From the NCBI GenBank assembly GCA_910578985.1, contig CAJTSF010000007.1:1-64000 (forward strand): a stretch of DNA of 64,000 nt, given 5' to 3'. Of the stretch, positions 42,595-52,782 are shown piece after piece. Below the pieces are notes generated by a model. That model had not been told where the DNA came from and searched no databases. It saw nothing but the letters and a program-made list of their open reading frames with translations. The stretch comes from an uncultured Odoribacter sp. Lineage in GTDB: Bacteria > Bacteroidota > Bacteroidia > Bacteroidales > Marinifilaceae. Each line of letters opens with the position of its first letter. Within the stretch, counting starts at the first letter, position 1. Made by a program: the position numbers and the translations under genes.

Positions 42595-43776
42595 TTACAT
42601 CCCCATCGCAGACATGGAAATCACCTGCTTCTTTTTGCTGCCCGTCATCTCTTTCAACTTTTCCGTCAAAGCCTTCCCGCGCAAGTTCTTGCCTACGATA
42701 CGTCCGTCCTGGTCCAAAACCAAGATATAAGGAATGCCGGAAAACTGGTACTGCTTCATCACATCCTTACCCGCTCCCGGTGCCTGTGCCTGATGCCAAG
42801 GCATGCGTTCCTCGTCCATCGCCTTCCGCCAAGCCTTGCCGTCCTTGTCGATGGAAACACTGAAAAACTCTACGCCTTTATTGTGGTATTCCTTGTAAGC
42901 CTCTTTCAAATGGGGAATTTCCTGACGGCAAGGACCGCACCACGATGCCCAGAAGTCCAATACCAGAATCTTGCCCTTGAAATTCTGAGGACCCAGATGC
43001 TGCTTCCCGTCCGGTGTCGGGAAAGAGAACTCAGGCGCAGGTTTTCCTTCTGCCAAACGCTCTTGTTGTGCCTTGGCTTCCGCCATATCCGCCTTGTATT
43101 TCAACAGGGGAGCATAGTTCGGGTTCTTCGCCTCCAACCGCGCTAATACCTGCTCCACCCAAGCGGCGTTCTCATCCCCACGCAAGAAAGGAAGAATGGC
43201 AAGCACACTATTCCGGTCACTGTAATGTTCCGCCAGATACTGCAACCGCGCACGGGACTCATCGCCAAGCATGTTATAAAATTTCCCGGAAGCATCCTGC
43301 TTCGTCTGGTCGTCGAGACCCGGTATACGGTATACCCCCTGCGATACCCCAATCATCAACTGATAGTTCCGGTGTCTGTCCCAATTCATCAGATTCATCA
43401 ACTCATTGTTCGGACCTCCCTGAATATAAACGTAAGGGGGATTCTTAATCTTGATTTTAGCCGTATCCTCCCCACGGAAATTGATAACCAAATCCTCATC
43501 CTCCGCCCAGAACTGCACGCTCTGCCACTTCTGGCAGTCCAACGTGTACACTCCCGGACGCTCCACCTTCATCTTCAACTCATACGTCCCGTCCTCATTC
43601 ACCTGGCAGGAATCAATCACCCGTTTGTCAAAACCGTTACGCTCAACAATTTCCATATTGAAACGGTCACTGGGAAACTGAACCTTACCCTTAATCGTTA
43701 TCACTTTCTCTCCAGGAACGCTGCACGAACCCAAAAACAGACACGCTGCCAATACTAATCTTGATAATTTTACCAT
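42595..43776 (-). CDS. TlpA-family disulfide reductase lipoprotein with DUF4369-like domain
   Basis: 393 residues. Lipobox GSC at Cys18; an N-terminal DUF4369-like beta domain (about 25-115) and, after a helical linker, an AhpC/TlpA domain with catalytic WCGPC (Cys280 and Cys283) in LDFWASWCGPCRQE. Such proteins are membrane-tethered periplasmic thiol reductases. Many in this phylum sit at the ends of SusCD operons, as here. It follows the PKD-like gene by 5 bases and precedes a second thioredoxin protein. Confidence 0.93.
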   Translation of the reverse strand: MVKLSRLVLAACLFLGSCSVPGEKVITIKGKVQFPSDRFNMEIVERNGFDKRVIDSCQVNEDGTYELKMKVERPGVYTLDCQKWQSVQFWAEDEDLVINFRGEDTAKIKIKNPPYVYIQGGPNNELMNLMNWDRHRNYQLMIGVSQGVYRIPGLDDQTKQDASGKFYNMLGDESRARLQYLAEHYSDRNSVLAILPFLRGDENAAWVEQVLARLEAKNPNYAPLLKYKADMAEAKAQQERLAEGKPAPEFSFPTPDGKQHLGPQNFKGKILVLDFWASWCGPCRQEIPHLKEAYKEYHNKGVEFFSVSIDKDGKAWRKAMDEERMPWHQAQAPGAGKDVMKQYQFSGIPYILVLDQDGRIVGKNLRGKALTEKLKEMTGSKKKQVISMSAMGM

Positions 43777-43781
43777 AATAT

Positions 43782-45302
43782 TTATTCTTTAAAAAACATA
43801 TCTTTAATTATTCCTAAACCTTCATATACTTGAGGCTCATTTAACAACACACCGGACATTTCATTAAATACAACTTTATAAACCTTCCCTTCATTACCTT
43901 TACGTGTTGCAATAAACATGATTTTCCCCGAAAATACATTATCAGCAGGATTTACATACAATTTCATTTGTACGATCCTCTCTCCCGCTCCTACAGTCAG
44001 AAAATCGGATGACCTCTCATTCCCATAACGCCATGTATAAACTTTCGTTTCCGTTGCATAAAACATAAAATTACCCCGTATCCCAAATACATAATGCTCG
44101 GCATTTTTTACATCTTCCAATCCACTCAAATTGTACATATCCAATGCGACAGGCGTCTCCGTTACCAGATTGGCTCGAAACAAATAAGGCTCTGCTTCCG
44201 CATCTTCCACCACTTTATTCATCAGCAAACAAGTCTCCCCGTCTTTCCCTTCATTCATATATACAAAATCAAATTCCGGATCAATCTTTCCCGTATTGAA
44301 AGCACCTCCGGTGGACATTGGCACAGACAAAGCCCCCCAAGTTCCGACCGTCATGAAACGATTGTTTTTCACATCAAACAAAGCAGCACAATTATCGTTT
44401 CCTGAAACTCGAATGGGAGCAATCACCGGTGCAAGCAGAAAATCGGAAACATCACCTCCGGGCTCTATAAAAGAGCTTTCTCCCATCATTTTATGTGATA
44501 CTTTATAGACTTTCCGGTCATTAATGATAATATCAGTATTTCCACCTTTGGAATCATAATACTCTGCTTCCGGGGATATCCTATCTAATACGACATTCGG
44601 ATTAAATAAATCCATATATGTCATATCGGCACGCTGCTCATAGGTAGAAGCATTCATAATATATCCTCCATTATCCGAGAATACATACAAGTTCGATTCA
44701 GAACCGCAAAGCCCCATAAAACGGGTATTCTTCATCTTTTCGCCCTTGTTATTGGCTGAAAAATAATTCTTGACTATCCGTCCATCCCCTCCGGAAACAA
44801 CATCCGCATCACGGATAATTTGGAGGTCTCCGTTGCCTGCTGCATCCTCATCCAACACAATCCAACCATTCACAGAGGAAATAATAAATTCAAACTTCTG
44901 CTCCGTCAATGCTCCTGTTTTCTTATTCCTCACTTTATATACCAACCAATAGTCCCTTGGCGTATTCACAACCTGATATTCCAAATTTTGAGTCATCGCC
45001 AATGTATCCCCCTGTTCATAATGAAATGAAGTCCCTTGAGGATCCTGCGGATAACGATACCAAATAAATTCATAATCGGCAGCCGTCGTACCGGCTAAAA
45101 ATTCCAATTCCGGAGTCAAGGAAATCTTTTCATTTTCCAGACACACGAACTTGTTATTTTGATCTGTCACGCCTGGAATTGATTTAATCACAGCCTCACC
45201 GATTACATCATATTCATAATTCCCCTTATCATCAAAACAAGAAGCAAGCACTCCGATTGACAATAATAAAAAACACGATTGTATATATCTAAATATTTTC
45301 AT
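43782..45302 (-). CDS. PKD-like family surface lipoprotein
   Basis: 506 residues. Signal with lipobox LASC (Cys22) followed by FDDKGNYEYD, the usual opening of PKD-like SusCD-associated lipoproteins. The rest is all-beta, with propeller-like repeats (for instance NGWIVLDEDAAGNGDLQII near 170). Surface exposure and binding of an unknown ligand are inferred from position behind SusD. Codons are clearly AT-richer than in the sigma, FecR and thioredoxin genes. It lies 18 bases after DUF4843. Confidence 0.87.
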   Translation of the reverse strand: MKIFRYIQSCFLLLSIGVLASCFDDKGNYEYDVIGEAVIKSIPGVTDQNNKFVCLENEKISLTPELEFLAGTTAADYEFIWYRYPQDPQGTSFHYEQGDTLAMTQNLEYQVVNTPRDYWLVYKVRNKKTGALTEQKFEFIISSVNGWIVLDEDAAGNGDLQIIRDADVVSGGDGRIVKNYFSANNKGEKMKNTRFMGLCGSESNLYVFSDNGGYIMNASTYEQRADMTYMDLFNPNVVLDRISPEAEYYDSKGGNTDIIINDRKVYKVSHKMMGESSFIEPGGDVSDFLLAPVIAPIRVSGNDNCAALFDVKNNRFMTVGTWGALSVPMSTGGAFNTGKIDPEFDFVYMNEGKDGETCLLMNKVVEDAEAEPYLFRANLVTETPVALDMYNLSGLEDVKNAEHYVFGIRGNFMFYATETKVYTWRYGNERSSDFLTVGAGERIVQMKLYVNPADNVFSGKIMFIATRKGNEGKVYKVVFNEMSGVLLNEPQVYEGLGIIKDMFFKE

Positions 45303-45320
45303 GACTGATTTATTTACGAA

Positions 45321-46001
45321 TTAATATCCATTCCCAAATTTCATGATTTTTCCATTATCATCCAAGCGCGGTTCGGGTTCTGCTTCTAAAACGGCATTCA
45401 ATTTCTTTGCCAGTTCTCCATATCCATCTATACCATACGCTCCCTGATAAGCAGCCAAATCCAATGTTCCCAACTGTTCGAATACAAAAGCATATTTGGC
45501 TTGTGTACACTTCCCTAAACAATAGTCTGCCGCCCAACCCGTCGGATCTTTCCACGTCGTCGGAAACCCAATCATCATCTTCACCAACAACTCTCCATTA
45601 ACACCTCCTACAAAATCTCCTGTCGGGTCAGGTATTAAATCAAACATCAAAGCCTCTTCGGTTAAACCTGCACGATAAACCTTACATTCTATGACGGTAT
45701 CCAATCTCCCTGCCTCAATGATTACTTCCATCGGCAGTTCGAAATTAACCCCTGGAACCGCTGTTTGTTCTTTCCCGAAAGCAAATTTAAGCACTCTATC
45801 CTGCTCCGAGATTTCTCCCTGAACCGCCAATTTGATCTCAAATACTTTTTCTTCATCCGTTTCTCCTTTCACAAAAGTGCCATCTCCACGAATAGTCATA
45901 TTGACTGCAGTAGGTCCTGCATAAAAACCCACTTGGTCCTCCTGGCAAGCCACCAATAAAACCGCCAAAATTATTTCTAAAAAATTTATAGATTTTTTCA
46001 T
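45321..46001 (-). CDS. DUF4843 lipoprotein
   Basis: 226 residues. Lipobox VAC at Cys19 and the DUF4843 pattern (VGFYAGPTAVNMTI near 25; LMFDLIPDPTGDFVGG in the middle). These small beta lipoproteins occur between SusD and a PKD-like lipoprotein and probably belong to the same surface complex; the function is not known. AT-rich codon use as in SusD. Gap to SusD 8 bases. Confidence 0.87.
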   Translation of the reverse strand: MKKSINFLEIILAVLLVACQEDQVGFYAGPTAVNMTIRGDGTFVKGETDEEKVFEIKLAVQGEISEQDRVLKFAFGKEQTAVPGVNFELPMEVIIEAGRLDTVIECKVYRAGLTEEALMFDLIPDPTGDFVGGVNGELLVKMMIGFPTTWKDPTGWAADYCLGKCTQAKYAFVFEQLGTLDLAAYQGAYGIDGYGELAKKLNAVLEAEPEPRLDDNGKIMKFGNGY

Positions 46002-46009
46002 AGCTATCT

Positions 46010-47455
46010 TTATTCTTCAATTTCACGTTGTCCTAAATCAATCTCATCATCCGGCATCGGAAGTTCGTAAACAGCATGCGCATTAGCTATCATTTTCGTA
46101 TTCTTCCGCTTGTGGTAAAAAAACACCTGTCCTTCTCCTATAAACTCCCGGTAATACTCTTTCTCCAATTCTTGCTGCAAACCCTCTTTATCCACATTTC
46201 CCAACTCTTGCAAACCTCGATTGGCACGCAGTGTATTCAAAAAATTCGCAGCTTCACCTATATTCGAATCTTTCAAAGTCTCTGCCAAAATATAATACAT
46301 TTCAGCAATCCGAATACCCGGCATCCTGTCACGTTTCGGCTTTATCCTTCCTTTGCCTACAACATATACCGACTCCATTTGCCAGAACTTGGTCAATACA
46401 TTTGCTTTTCCGCTATACGTTTCATACAACATCATACGATAATCATCCGGTTCATACAATTCTCCGGGCAGAATACGCTCCATCAATGGCGAAGAAACTT
46501 CCCGGAAATAACCTTTTATGTACTCCTCCAGTTTCATCGCATTGAAAGCAAACAGATGTTCGGTGGAAAAAGTCCTGTCACGAAGATTGATTTCCGTCGT
46601 CGTAAGGTCTTCTGTTTTTACCCAAGGAAACAAACCACGGCTCTGTTGTGCTGAAACTACCTCATAGGCTGCATCATGGGCTTCCGTAATCTGATTGGCA
46701 TATAAACAAACCCGAGCTTTTAAGCCTAATGCGGCGTAATAATTCAAATGAAAATTTCGATTAGCCAAATATCCGTTATCTATTCCCGTTACATCCTCTC
46801 CGGTATATATCGGATCCTCTTTCAATAACTCGATCGCCTCATTCAAATCCTCCAATACATACTCAACAAACTTAATCGGCGTCAAGGCAGGCATCACTGC
46901 CGGACGCGCTTCTTTTACATAAGGGATGCCCGGCTTGGCGTCTGTCGCAAAATCATAAGAAGCAAACAAACGCAACAAATCAAAATGCACATAAGCGCGC
47001 AAAGCCAAGGCCTCACCACGGACAACTCCATAATAATGACCCAACACATCCTTTTTCTTGTCCGTATATTCGATTAATGTATTGATATTCGCTATACTCT
47101 CATACATCTTATCCCATACATTGTCAATAATGGCTTTTGAAACAGATTGTTCATAATTATAGTTAGACAAATAACTGTATGCCGAATATGAACTGCTCAA
47201 TAAATCGCCTGAAGCCCACTCCTGCCCCAATACGCCGACCATTCCGTAAGTCAATTCACACCCATACAATTCCGAACGGCACAAGCCGATATAACATCCT
47301 GCCAATGCTGATTTAAATCCATCCAAGGTCGAATACAAACTGGTAGCCTCTTCCTGAGTCTTCGGCTTGACATCCAACCAATCATTACATGACACTCCCA
47401 ATAAAGAAGCAAGTGCCAAAACCATGATATGTAATTGTAATATTTTCTTTTTCAT
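46010..47455 (-). CDS. SusD/RagB-family surface lipoprotein
   Basis: 481 residues. Lipobox VSC with Cys23, then NDWLDVKPKTQ, the classic SusD beginning; helical TPR-like repeats through the body and a RagB/SusD C-terminal region with NRDRMPG-like RMPGIRIAEMYYILAE near residue 390. It caps the SusC barrel and captures the ligand. Start at 47455 (or the Met just before) follows the SusC stop by about 32 bases; the longer frame to 47518 overlaps SusC and has no signal. Confidence 0.93.
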   Translation of the reverse strand: MKKKILQLHIMVLALASLLGVSCNDWLDVKPKTQEEATSLYSTLDGFKSALAGCYIGLCRSELYGCELTYGMVGVLGQEWASGDLLSSSYSAYSYLSNYNYEQSVSKAIIDNVWDKMYESIANINTLIEYTDKKKDVLGHYYGVVRGEALALRAYVHFDLLRLFASYDFATDAKPGIPYVKEARPAVMPALTPIKFVEYVLEDLNEAIELLKEDPIYTGEDVTGIDNGYLANRNFHLNYYAALGLKARVCLYANQITEAHDAAYEVVSAQQSRGLFPWVKTEDLTTTEINLRDRTFSTEHLFAFNAMKLEEYIKGYFREVSSPLMERILPGELYEPDDYRMMLYETYSGKANVLTKFWQMESVYVVGKGRIKPKRDRMPGIRIAEMYYILAETLKDSNIGEAANFLNTLRANRGLQELGNVDKEGLQQELEKEYYREFIGEGQVFFYHKRKNTKMIANAHAVYELPMPDDEIDLGQREIEE

Positions 47456-47487
47456 CATTTCATCATCTTTATAATTACACCCAAAAA

Positions 47488-50400
47488 TCAGAAGGTCGCC
47501 TGCAAAGAAAACGAACAAGACCTGGCAAAAGGATACTCGATTCCTCTCTCCGCTTTCACCGTAGATGCCCTGAATACATCATTCATATAAAACTGCAACT
47601 TCAACATTTGCACTCCGCTCTTCTTCAAGAATCCGCAATAACGGAAATCATATCCCACATTCAAAGAAGTCATTTGCAATTCCCGCACATCCTGAACAAA
47701 ACGTGAAGTCGGACGAGTCAAAGCATTATACGGGTCATACGCTCGGAATCTTGCAACCTGCCCCGGAGTAGTCCATCTATCGCTCAACATCCGCTTATCA
47801 ACATTGTATTGAATATCCACATTCTCCACTTTGTCCATCAACGTCTGATTATAATACTGTCCACCAAGTTTATAGAAGAATGAGGTGTTCACACTGAAAC
47901 CTTTATATTCAAAATTGAACCCGAACGTTCCGCTCAACTTGGCTTGCGTATCCCCGACAACTACCTGGTTCTTTGCCGACCATCCATACACCATCTTCCC
48001 TTCCGGTGTCAAAAACACCTCCTTGCCTGTAGCCGGATCGATGCCCAACGAACGTACTGCCCAGATGGCATCCATGGACTGACCCTCCGCATAACGTACC
48101 GACGGTTTCGTAATGGCAGCATTGTCTTCCAAATTGGGATTTCCTCCTCCTCCGTTAGCTTTGTCTTCATCCCTCTCCTTATTCATCAACGATAACGCAT
48201 CGGATATCTTGGTGATTCTGTTTTTATTATGCATTCCGGAAGTGAACACAGAAAAATACAAAGCTTTTTCCGCATCTCTTATTACACGATAATTCAACTT
48301 ATACTCTACTCCTTTGTTCTTCGTTTCACCCAAATTTTCGGTATAAGATGAAAAACCTGCAGAAGGCGGTAAAGACACCGGAGTCAATAGATTCTGCGTA
48401 TTCTTGATATAGTAGTCGAATGTTATATCCAAAGCATCCCATAAAGTGATATCAACCCCGATATTATTATCCTGCGTTTTCTGCCACTGCAAATCCGGAT
48501 TGGCAAGTCCCAGCAAATAAGAACCGATAATATTATCGTAATTGTCGTTATAATATTTATAGGTTGCCATCGCTTGATAAGAATTGAAATTCTGCGAACC
48601 GGAATATCCCGTTGAAGCCCGGAGACGCAATTGATTCAATACCTCCTGTGTTTCCAAAAAATGTTCCTTATGAATATTCCAACCTATACCGGCAGACCAG
48701 AAATGTCCCCAGCGTTTGTCACTGCCGAACAAAGAAGAAGCATTCGCACGATAGGTCGCATCCATCAAATAACGGTTGTCATACGAATAGTTTACAGAAG
48801 CCAACACACTCGTCTCGCGCGACAAAGACTCACTTCCGGTCGGCGCACCATCCAAATACTCTTTCGCATGAGTGATATAATCCATCTTATCATTGGCAAA
48901 TCCACGGGCACCGAAAGTCACCGTATTATACTTTTTCTCGCTCGCACTCCACTGGGCATTTGCAAAAATCAGATGACGTTTGATTTCTTTCGAATAATTG
49001 GCGGAAATATCCGTACTATATTCAAAACGTTTGCCATTTCCCATTTCATAAGTTCCACGCTCAAAATATTCCTCCGAATCAGCAGAAATATTCTTAAACT
49101 TGGTATGATCGCGCGGATAAAACAATTCGGACTCATCCTTTCTGGATATAATCCCCAAACGTCCTTTGAACTTCATGCCTGAAAACGCCTGCCACTCAAT
49201 ATAAAAGTTATTGGTGATATCGGTATAAGAAGTTTGATTCTTGGTATTGATGTCCGCATTCACCAAAGGATTGTAAATTGGCTTCGTCCCTTGGAAATTG
49301 GCGATATCATACGTGCCTAAAATCTCATTAATTGAACCGTCTTCATTATAAGCCCTCCAATAAGGATTCAATTTGGCATATTCTGAAAAAGTTCCGTAAG
49401 GAGACTCTTCCGCTTTGTTAAAAGTCACTGAAAGCTGCTCCTGGAAAAGAAGAGATTTATAGCGATAGGACAAATTAAAGCCTGCTGTAATCGTCTCGCG
49501 GTTGGACCCTTTCATAACTCCCGCCACATTATTATACTGAAAATCCAAACCGTAACGAATGACATCATCACCTCCCTCGAACACCAAAGAATGTTTATGA
49601 CCGACTCCTACCCGCAACGGTTTATCCAGCCAATACGTATTCACCCCTCTCAATACCTCCTTATACAAAGCCTCGTATTTTTCATCATATCCTTGTTGCG
49701 TATTCGGATGACCGAATTTATCCGTATATACACCGGCTCTTTTTTCTATTTCCAACTTCTCTGCCGCATTAGCCAAATTATAACTGGACAAATCAGGCAT
49801 TTGCAAATTCAAACTTCCAGAATAAGAAACTCTCATCCGACCTTTCTCCGGAGCAAGTGTTTCGATAACGACCACCCCGTTTGCCCCTTTTGAACCATAT
49901 AGCGCCTTTGCCGTCGCATCCTTCAGCAAAGTGATGGAAGCCACCCGGTTCATATCCATATCCATCACCTTTTCTATGGGTTGTTCAAATCCGTCAATAA
50001 TAAAAAGCGGTTGATTGGGATTCGTCTGATACTTGTCCTTCATATCCGTAAAACTGGAAGCGCCACGCATTTGAATCTCAGGCATCCGGTTAGGGTCCGA
50101 GCCGAAATCATTATTTTCCAGGACCTGAAATGCAGGATCAATATTCTTCAAAGACTGCAGGATATTCTGATTACCGACCCGCTTCAACTCATCCGCCTTA
50201 ATCGTCGTCACCGCCCCCGTATAACTGTCCGCCTTACGCGTAAACATACCCGTCACCACCACCTCCTGCATCTCGGAAGCCTCTGTTTCCAATTTAACTT
50301 CAACATACTCGCGCTTCCCGACAACTACCTCCACGGGCTTGTAACCGATAAACGACACTTCCAACGCAGGAATCTCCCCCAACAACTCCAGATGAAACTT

Positions 50401-50901
50401 CCCGTCCACATCCGTAGAAGTCCCGACAGCCGTCCCTTTGATCTTCACCGTCGCCCCCGGCAACACCTCACCGCTCTCCTTGTCGATGACCTTGCCCGTA
50501 ATGCTTCGCTTCTCAGGTTGTTGCGTCTGCGGGGCTGCCGCCTCCTCCCGCTTCACCACCACATGCCGGTCCACAATATCGTAACTCAACCCCTTCCCCT
50601 TCAGGCAATAATCCAGAATTGTCTCCACCTCTTCATTCGTGAAATACACATCCACCTTCTCCAAACGGTCAATGTCATTCGTATTATACACAAATGCCAG
50701 ATCCGTCACCTTCTCGATTTCCAGAAACAACTGCTTCACGCTCACCTTGCCCAAATTCAGACTCACCCGGGTATGCTGCGAAAACCCGTTTGCCTGAATC
50801 TGAAGGCAAAAAAACATTAATACCACAGAGAGTCTCGTGCTTAGCCTCAAACCTCTCCTTTTCCGTTTGGGTTCATCAATACCCTGCGTTTTTTTCTCCA
50901 T
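47488..50901 (-). CDS. SusC/RagA TonB-dependent transporter with STN signalling domain
   Basis: 1137 residues. Signal peptide (to about 40), STN domain (47-118) that contacts FecR, a carboxypeptidase-regulatory-like domain (134-205), TonB-box-like EMQEVVVTGMF (210-220), plug (about 225-350) and a barrel ending in Phe (FSLQATF). The STN domain means ligand binding is reported to the anti-sigma factor next door. The first 225 codons are C-rich like FecR and the sigma gene, while the remaining part is AT-rich like SusD, so the gene looks mosaic. Substrate not predictable. Confidence 0.94.
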   Translation of the reverse strand: MEKKTQGIDEPKRKRRGLRLSTRLSVVLMFFCLQIQANGFSQHTRVSLNLGKVSVKQLFLEIEKVTDLAFVYNTNDIDRLEKVDVYFTNEEVETILDYCLKGKGLSYDIVDRHVVVKREEAAAPQTQQPEKRSITGKVIDKESGEVLPGATVKIKGTAVGTSTDVDGKFHLELLGEIPALEVSFIGYKPVEVVVGKREYVEVKLETEASEMQEVVVTGMFTRKADSYTGAVTTIKADELKRVGNQNILQSLKNIDPAFQVLENNDFGSDPNRMPEIQMRGASSFTDMKDKYQTNPNQPLFIIDGFEQPIEKVMDMDMNRVASITLLKDATAKALYGSKGANGVVVIETLAPEKGRMRVSYSGSLNLQMPDLSSYNLANAAEKLEIEKRAGVYTDKFGHPNTQQGYDEKYEALYKEVLRGVNTYWLDKPLRVGVGHKHSLVFEGGDDVIRYGLDFQYNNVAGVMKGSNRETITAGFNLSYRYKSLLFQEQLSVTFNKAEESPYGTFSEYAKLNPYWRAYNEDGSINEILGTYDIANFQGTKPIYNPLVNADINTKNQTSYTDITNNFYIEWQAFSGMKFKGRLGIISRKDESELFYPRDHTKFKNISADSEEYFERGTYEMGNGKRFEYSTDISANYSKEIKRHLIFANAQWSASEKKYNTVTFGARGFANDKMDYITHAKEYLDGAPTGSESLSRETSVLASVNYSYDNRYLMDATYRANASSLFGSDKRWGHFWSAGIGWNIHKEHFLETQEVLNQLRLRASTGYSGSQNFNSYQAMATYKYYNDNYDNIIGSYLLGLANPDLQWQKTQDNNIGVDITLWDALDITFDYYIKNTQNLLTPVSLPPSAGFSSYTENLGETKNKGVEYKLNYRVIRDAEKALYFSVFTSGMHNKNRITKISDALSLMNKERDEDKANGGGGNPNLEDNAAITKPSVRYAEGQSMDAIWAVRSLGIDPATGKEVFLTPEGKMVYGWSAKNQVVVGDTQAKLSGTFGFNFEYKGFSVNTSFFYKLGGQYYNQTLMDKVENVDIQYNVDKRMLSDRWTTPGQVARFRAYDPYNALTRPTSRFVQDVRELQMTSLNVGYDFRYCGFLKKSGVQMLKLQFYMNDVFRASTVKAERGIEYPFARSCSFSLQATF

Positions 50902-50932
50902 AAAGCATAGAATTAAATTTATAAATCACCAT

Positions 50933-52087
50933 TTATTTCGACAGCACGGTCACCGTCTTGCCTTTAATGACAAAATCCACCTGCCCCGTGCTTTTCAAAA
51001 TCTCGAACACTTTCTCCACATCATCGAACCTCCGAATCTTCGCCGTCAAAGGCAACGCCTGCAACCGCTCATTCCGGTAAAAGTACGAGAAGTCATACCA
51101 CCGCGACAACTCCTTCAAAATCCCGTCCAGCGTCATATCCCGATAAACAAAGAACCCGTCCTTCCACGCCGTATATAATACCGTCTCCACCTCCCTCACC
51201 TGCACTCCCGTACGGTCCACATACGCCTGCTGACCCGGACGCAAACGGCACTCCTGCCCGCCGTGCCCGATGACCACACTTCCCTCCACCAGCGTCGTCG
51301 CCATCCCTCCTCCCGGATAATTCTTCACATTGAACTCCGTCCCCAACACCGTCACCTCCGTCCCGTTCGTACACACCACAAACTTCTGCCCATCCCGTTT
51401 CGCCACATCGAAATAAGCCTCCCCCTTCAAATACACCTTCCGCTCCCCGCCGGAAAAACGGACCGGATACTTCAACTCCGAATCCGCATTCACCCACACC
51501 TGCGTCCCGTCCGCCAACACCACCGTGTACTCCCCGCCCCGCGGCGTAATCAAACGGTTATACTCCACCGCCGCCGTATCCCCCTCCGCCGCCGCATACA
51601 CCAGCGTATTCTCCTCCCTCCTCACCTCCGCATTCCCCGCCCACACCGCATCCTCCGCTCCGTCCCCCAACACCACCTGCTCATTCGACCCCAACACCAG
51701 CACTGCCTTCTTCCCTCCCGGCACAATCCGCTCATCCACTCCTCCCCTCTCCCCATCCAACCCTTCCGCCGTCCAATGCCACATTCCTCCCGCAAGCAAC
51801 AATACCACCGCCGCGGCAGCCACCTCCCACCAACGCCTCATCACCCGTCTTCCCTTCATCGCCTTCCTTCCGGACAACCGTTCCTTCACACTTCTCCATC
51901 CACGCTCCACCTCATAACGTTCCCCCGCCCCCGTTCTCAACCACTGCCGCCGCATCCCCCCATACTCATCCCAATGCGCCTCCGACTCCTCCAACCATTG
52001 CCGCAACTTTTCCAACTCCTCGTCCGAAGCTGTGCCCTCCAGCGAAGCCACTATCAAATGCTGAATAAAATCATCCGATTCCATCAT
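50933..52087 (-). CDS. FecR-family anti-sigma factor with DUF4974
   Basis: 384 residues. Cytosolic N-terminal anti-sigma part (DDFIQHLIVASLEGTASDEEL), one membrane segment near 90-105 (VAAAAVVLLLAGG), the FecR periplasmic domain and a C-terminal DUF4974 (YDFSYFYRNERLQALPLTAKI ending TVLSK). It holds the ECF sigma factor inactive until SusC STN signals ligand. The frame extends upstream to 52135, but MMESDDF at 52087 (or 52084) fits the family. 31 bases before SusC. Confidence 0.93.
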   Translation of the reverse strand: MMESDDFIQHLIVASLEGTASDEELEKLRQWLEESEAHWDEYGGMRRQWLRTGAGERYEVERGWRSVKERLSGRKAMKGRRVMRRWWEVAAAAVVLLLAGGMWHWTAEGLDGERGGVDERIVPGGKKAVLVLGSNEQVVLGDGAEDAVWAGNAEVRREENTLVYAAAEGDTAAVEYNRLITPRGGEYTVVLADGTQVWVNADSELKYPVRFSGGERKVYLKGEAYFDVAKRDGQKFVVCTNGTEVTVLGTEFNVKNYPGGGMATTLVEGSVVIGHGGQECRLRPGQQAYVDRTGVQVREVETVLYTAWKDGFFVYRDMTLDGILKELSRWYDFSYFYRNERLQALPLTAKIRRFDDVEKVFEILKSTGQVDFVIKGKTVTVLSK

Positions 52088-52195
52088 CTTATCCGTTTTT
52101 TCTTTTAACTTTAAGATAAGACAACCGGCTGACAAAAACTACTTACAAGATTTTCTACTTTCTTCGAAAAAACTTTCCGCTATCCTCTTTCCCCT

Positions 52196-52762
52196 CTATT
52201 TCCGCCACCACAAAAACAGGAACACATCCGTCCTGCGCAAGTGCTCCAACTTCGCCCGCAAAGTCCTCATCGCCCGATATAACTGCGTTTCCACCGTCCT
52301 CACCGATATATTCAGCAAACCGGCAATATCGGCACTCTTTTTCCCCGCAAACCGGCTCAACAGAAAAATCTCCCGGCACTGCTCCGGCAACGAGTCCACC
52401 GCCCGTTTGATTTCCGCCAACACCTCATTCCGGCTCTCCTGCAGGAAAAACTCCTCGACGTTATTCTCGCTCCGTTTCCCGTGCTCCTCGACAAAACGCG
52501 CAAACTCCTGTTTCACCCGCTCATGTTTCAACATATTCAACGCCTCATGGTAAACCGCCCGGAAAAGATAAGCGCTCAGCGAAACCTCAATCCTCAACTT
52601 CTCGCGTTTTTCCCACAAATCGCAAAACACCCCCTGCACCAAATCCTCCGCCTGCTCATGGTCCCGTACCAGCGACTCCGCATACACGCACAAACGGGCA
52701 TACATTTCCCGGAACAACTGCTCGAAAGCCCTCTCGTCACCCCTTGCTATGGCATTTATCAT
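52196..52762 (-). CDS. ECF-type RNA polymerase sigma-70 factor
   Basis: 188 residues with region 2 (FRAVYHEALNMLKHER and upstream AEDLVQGVFCDLWEKR) and region 4 (LPEQCREIFLLSRFAGKKSADIAGLLNISVRTVETQ), without region 3. It belongs to the large FecI-like set of Bacteroidota that controls SusCD loci. First gene of the operon, about 108 bases ahead of fecR, transcribed from a promoter that is almost identical to that of the response-regulator unit at 41.2 kb. Confidence 0.95.
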   Translation of the reverse strand: MINAIARGDERAFEQLFREMYARLCVYAESLVRDHEQAEDLVQGVFCDLWEKREKLRIEVSLSAYLFRAVYHEALNMLKHERVKQEFARFVEEHGKRSENNVEEFFLQESRNEVLAEIKRAVDSLPEQCREIFLLSRFAGKKSADIAGLLNISVRTVETQLYRAMRTLRAKLEHLRRTDVFLFLWWRK

Positions 52763-52782
52763 ATACTCGGAAAAAACAGGTT

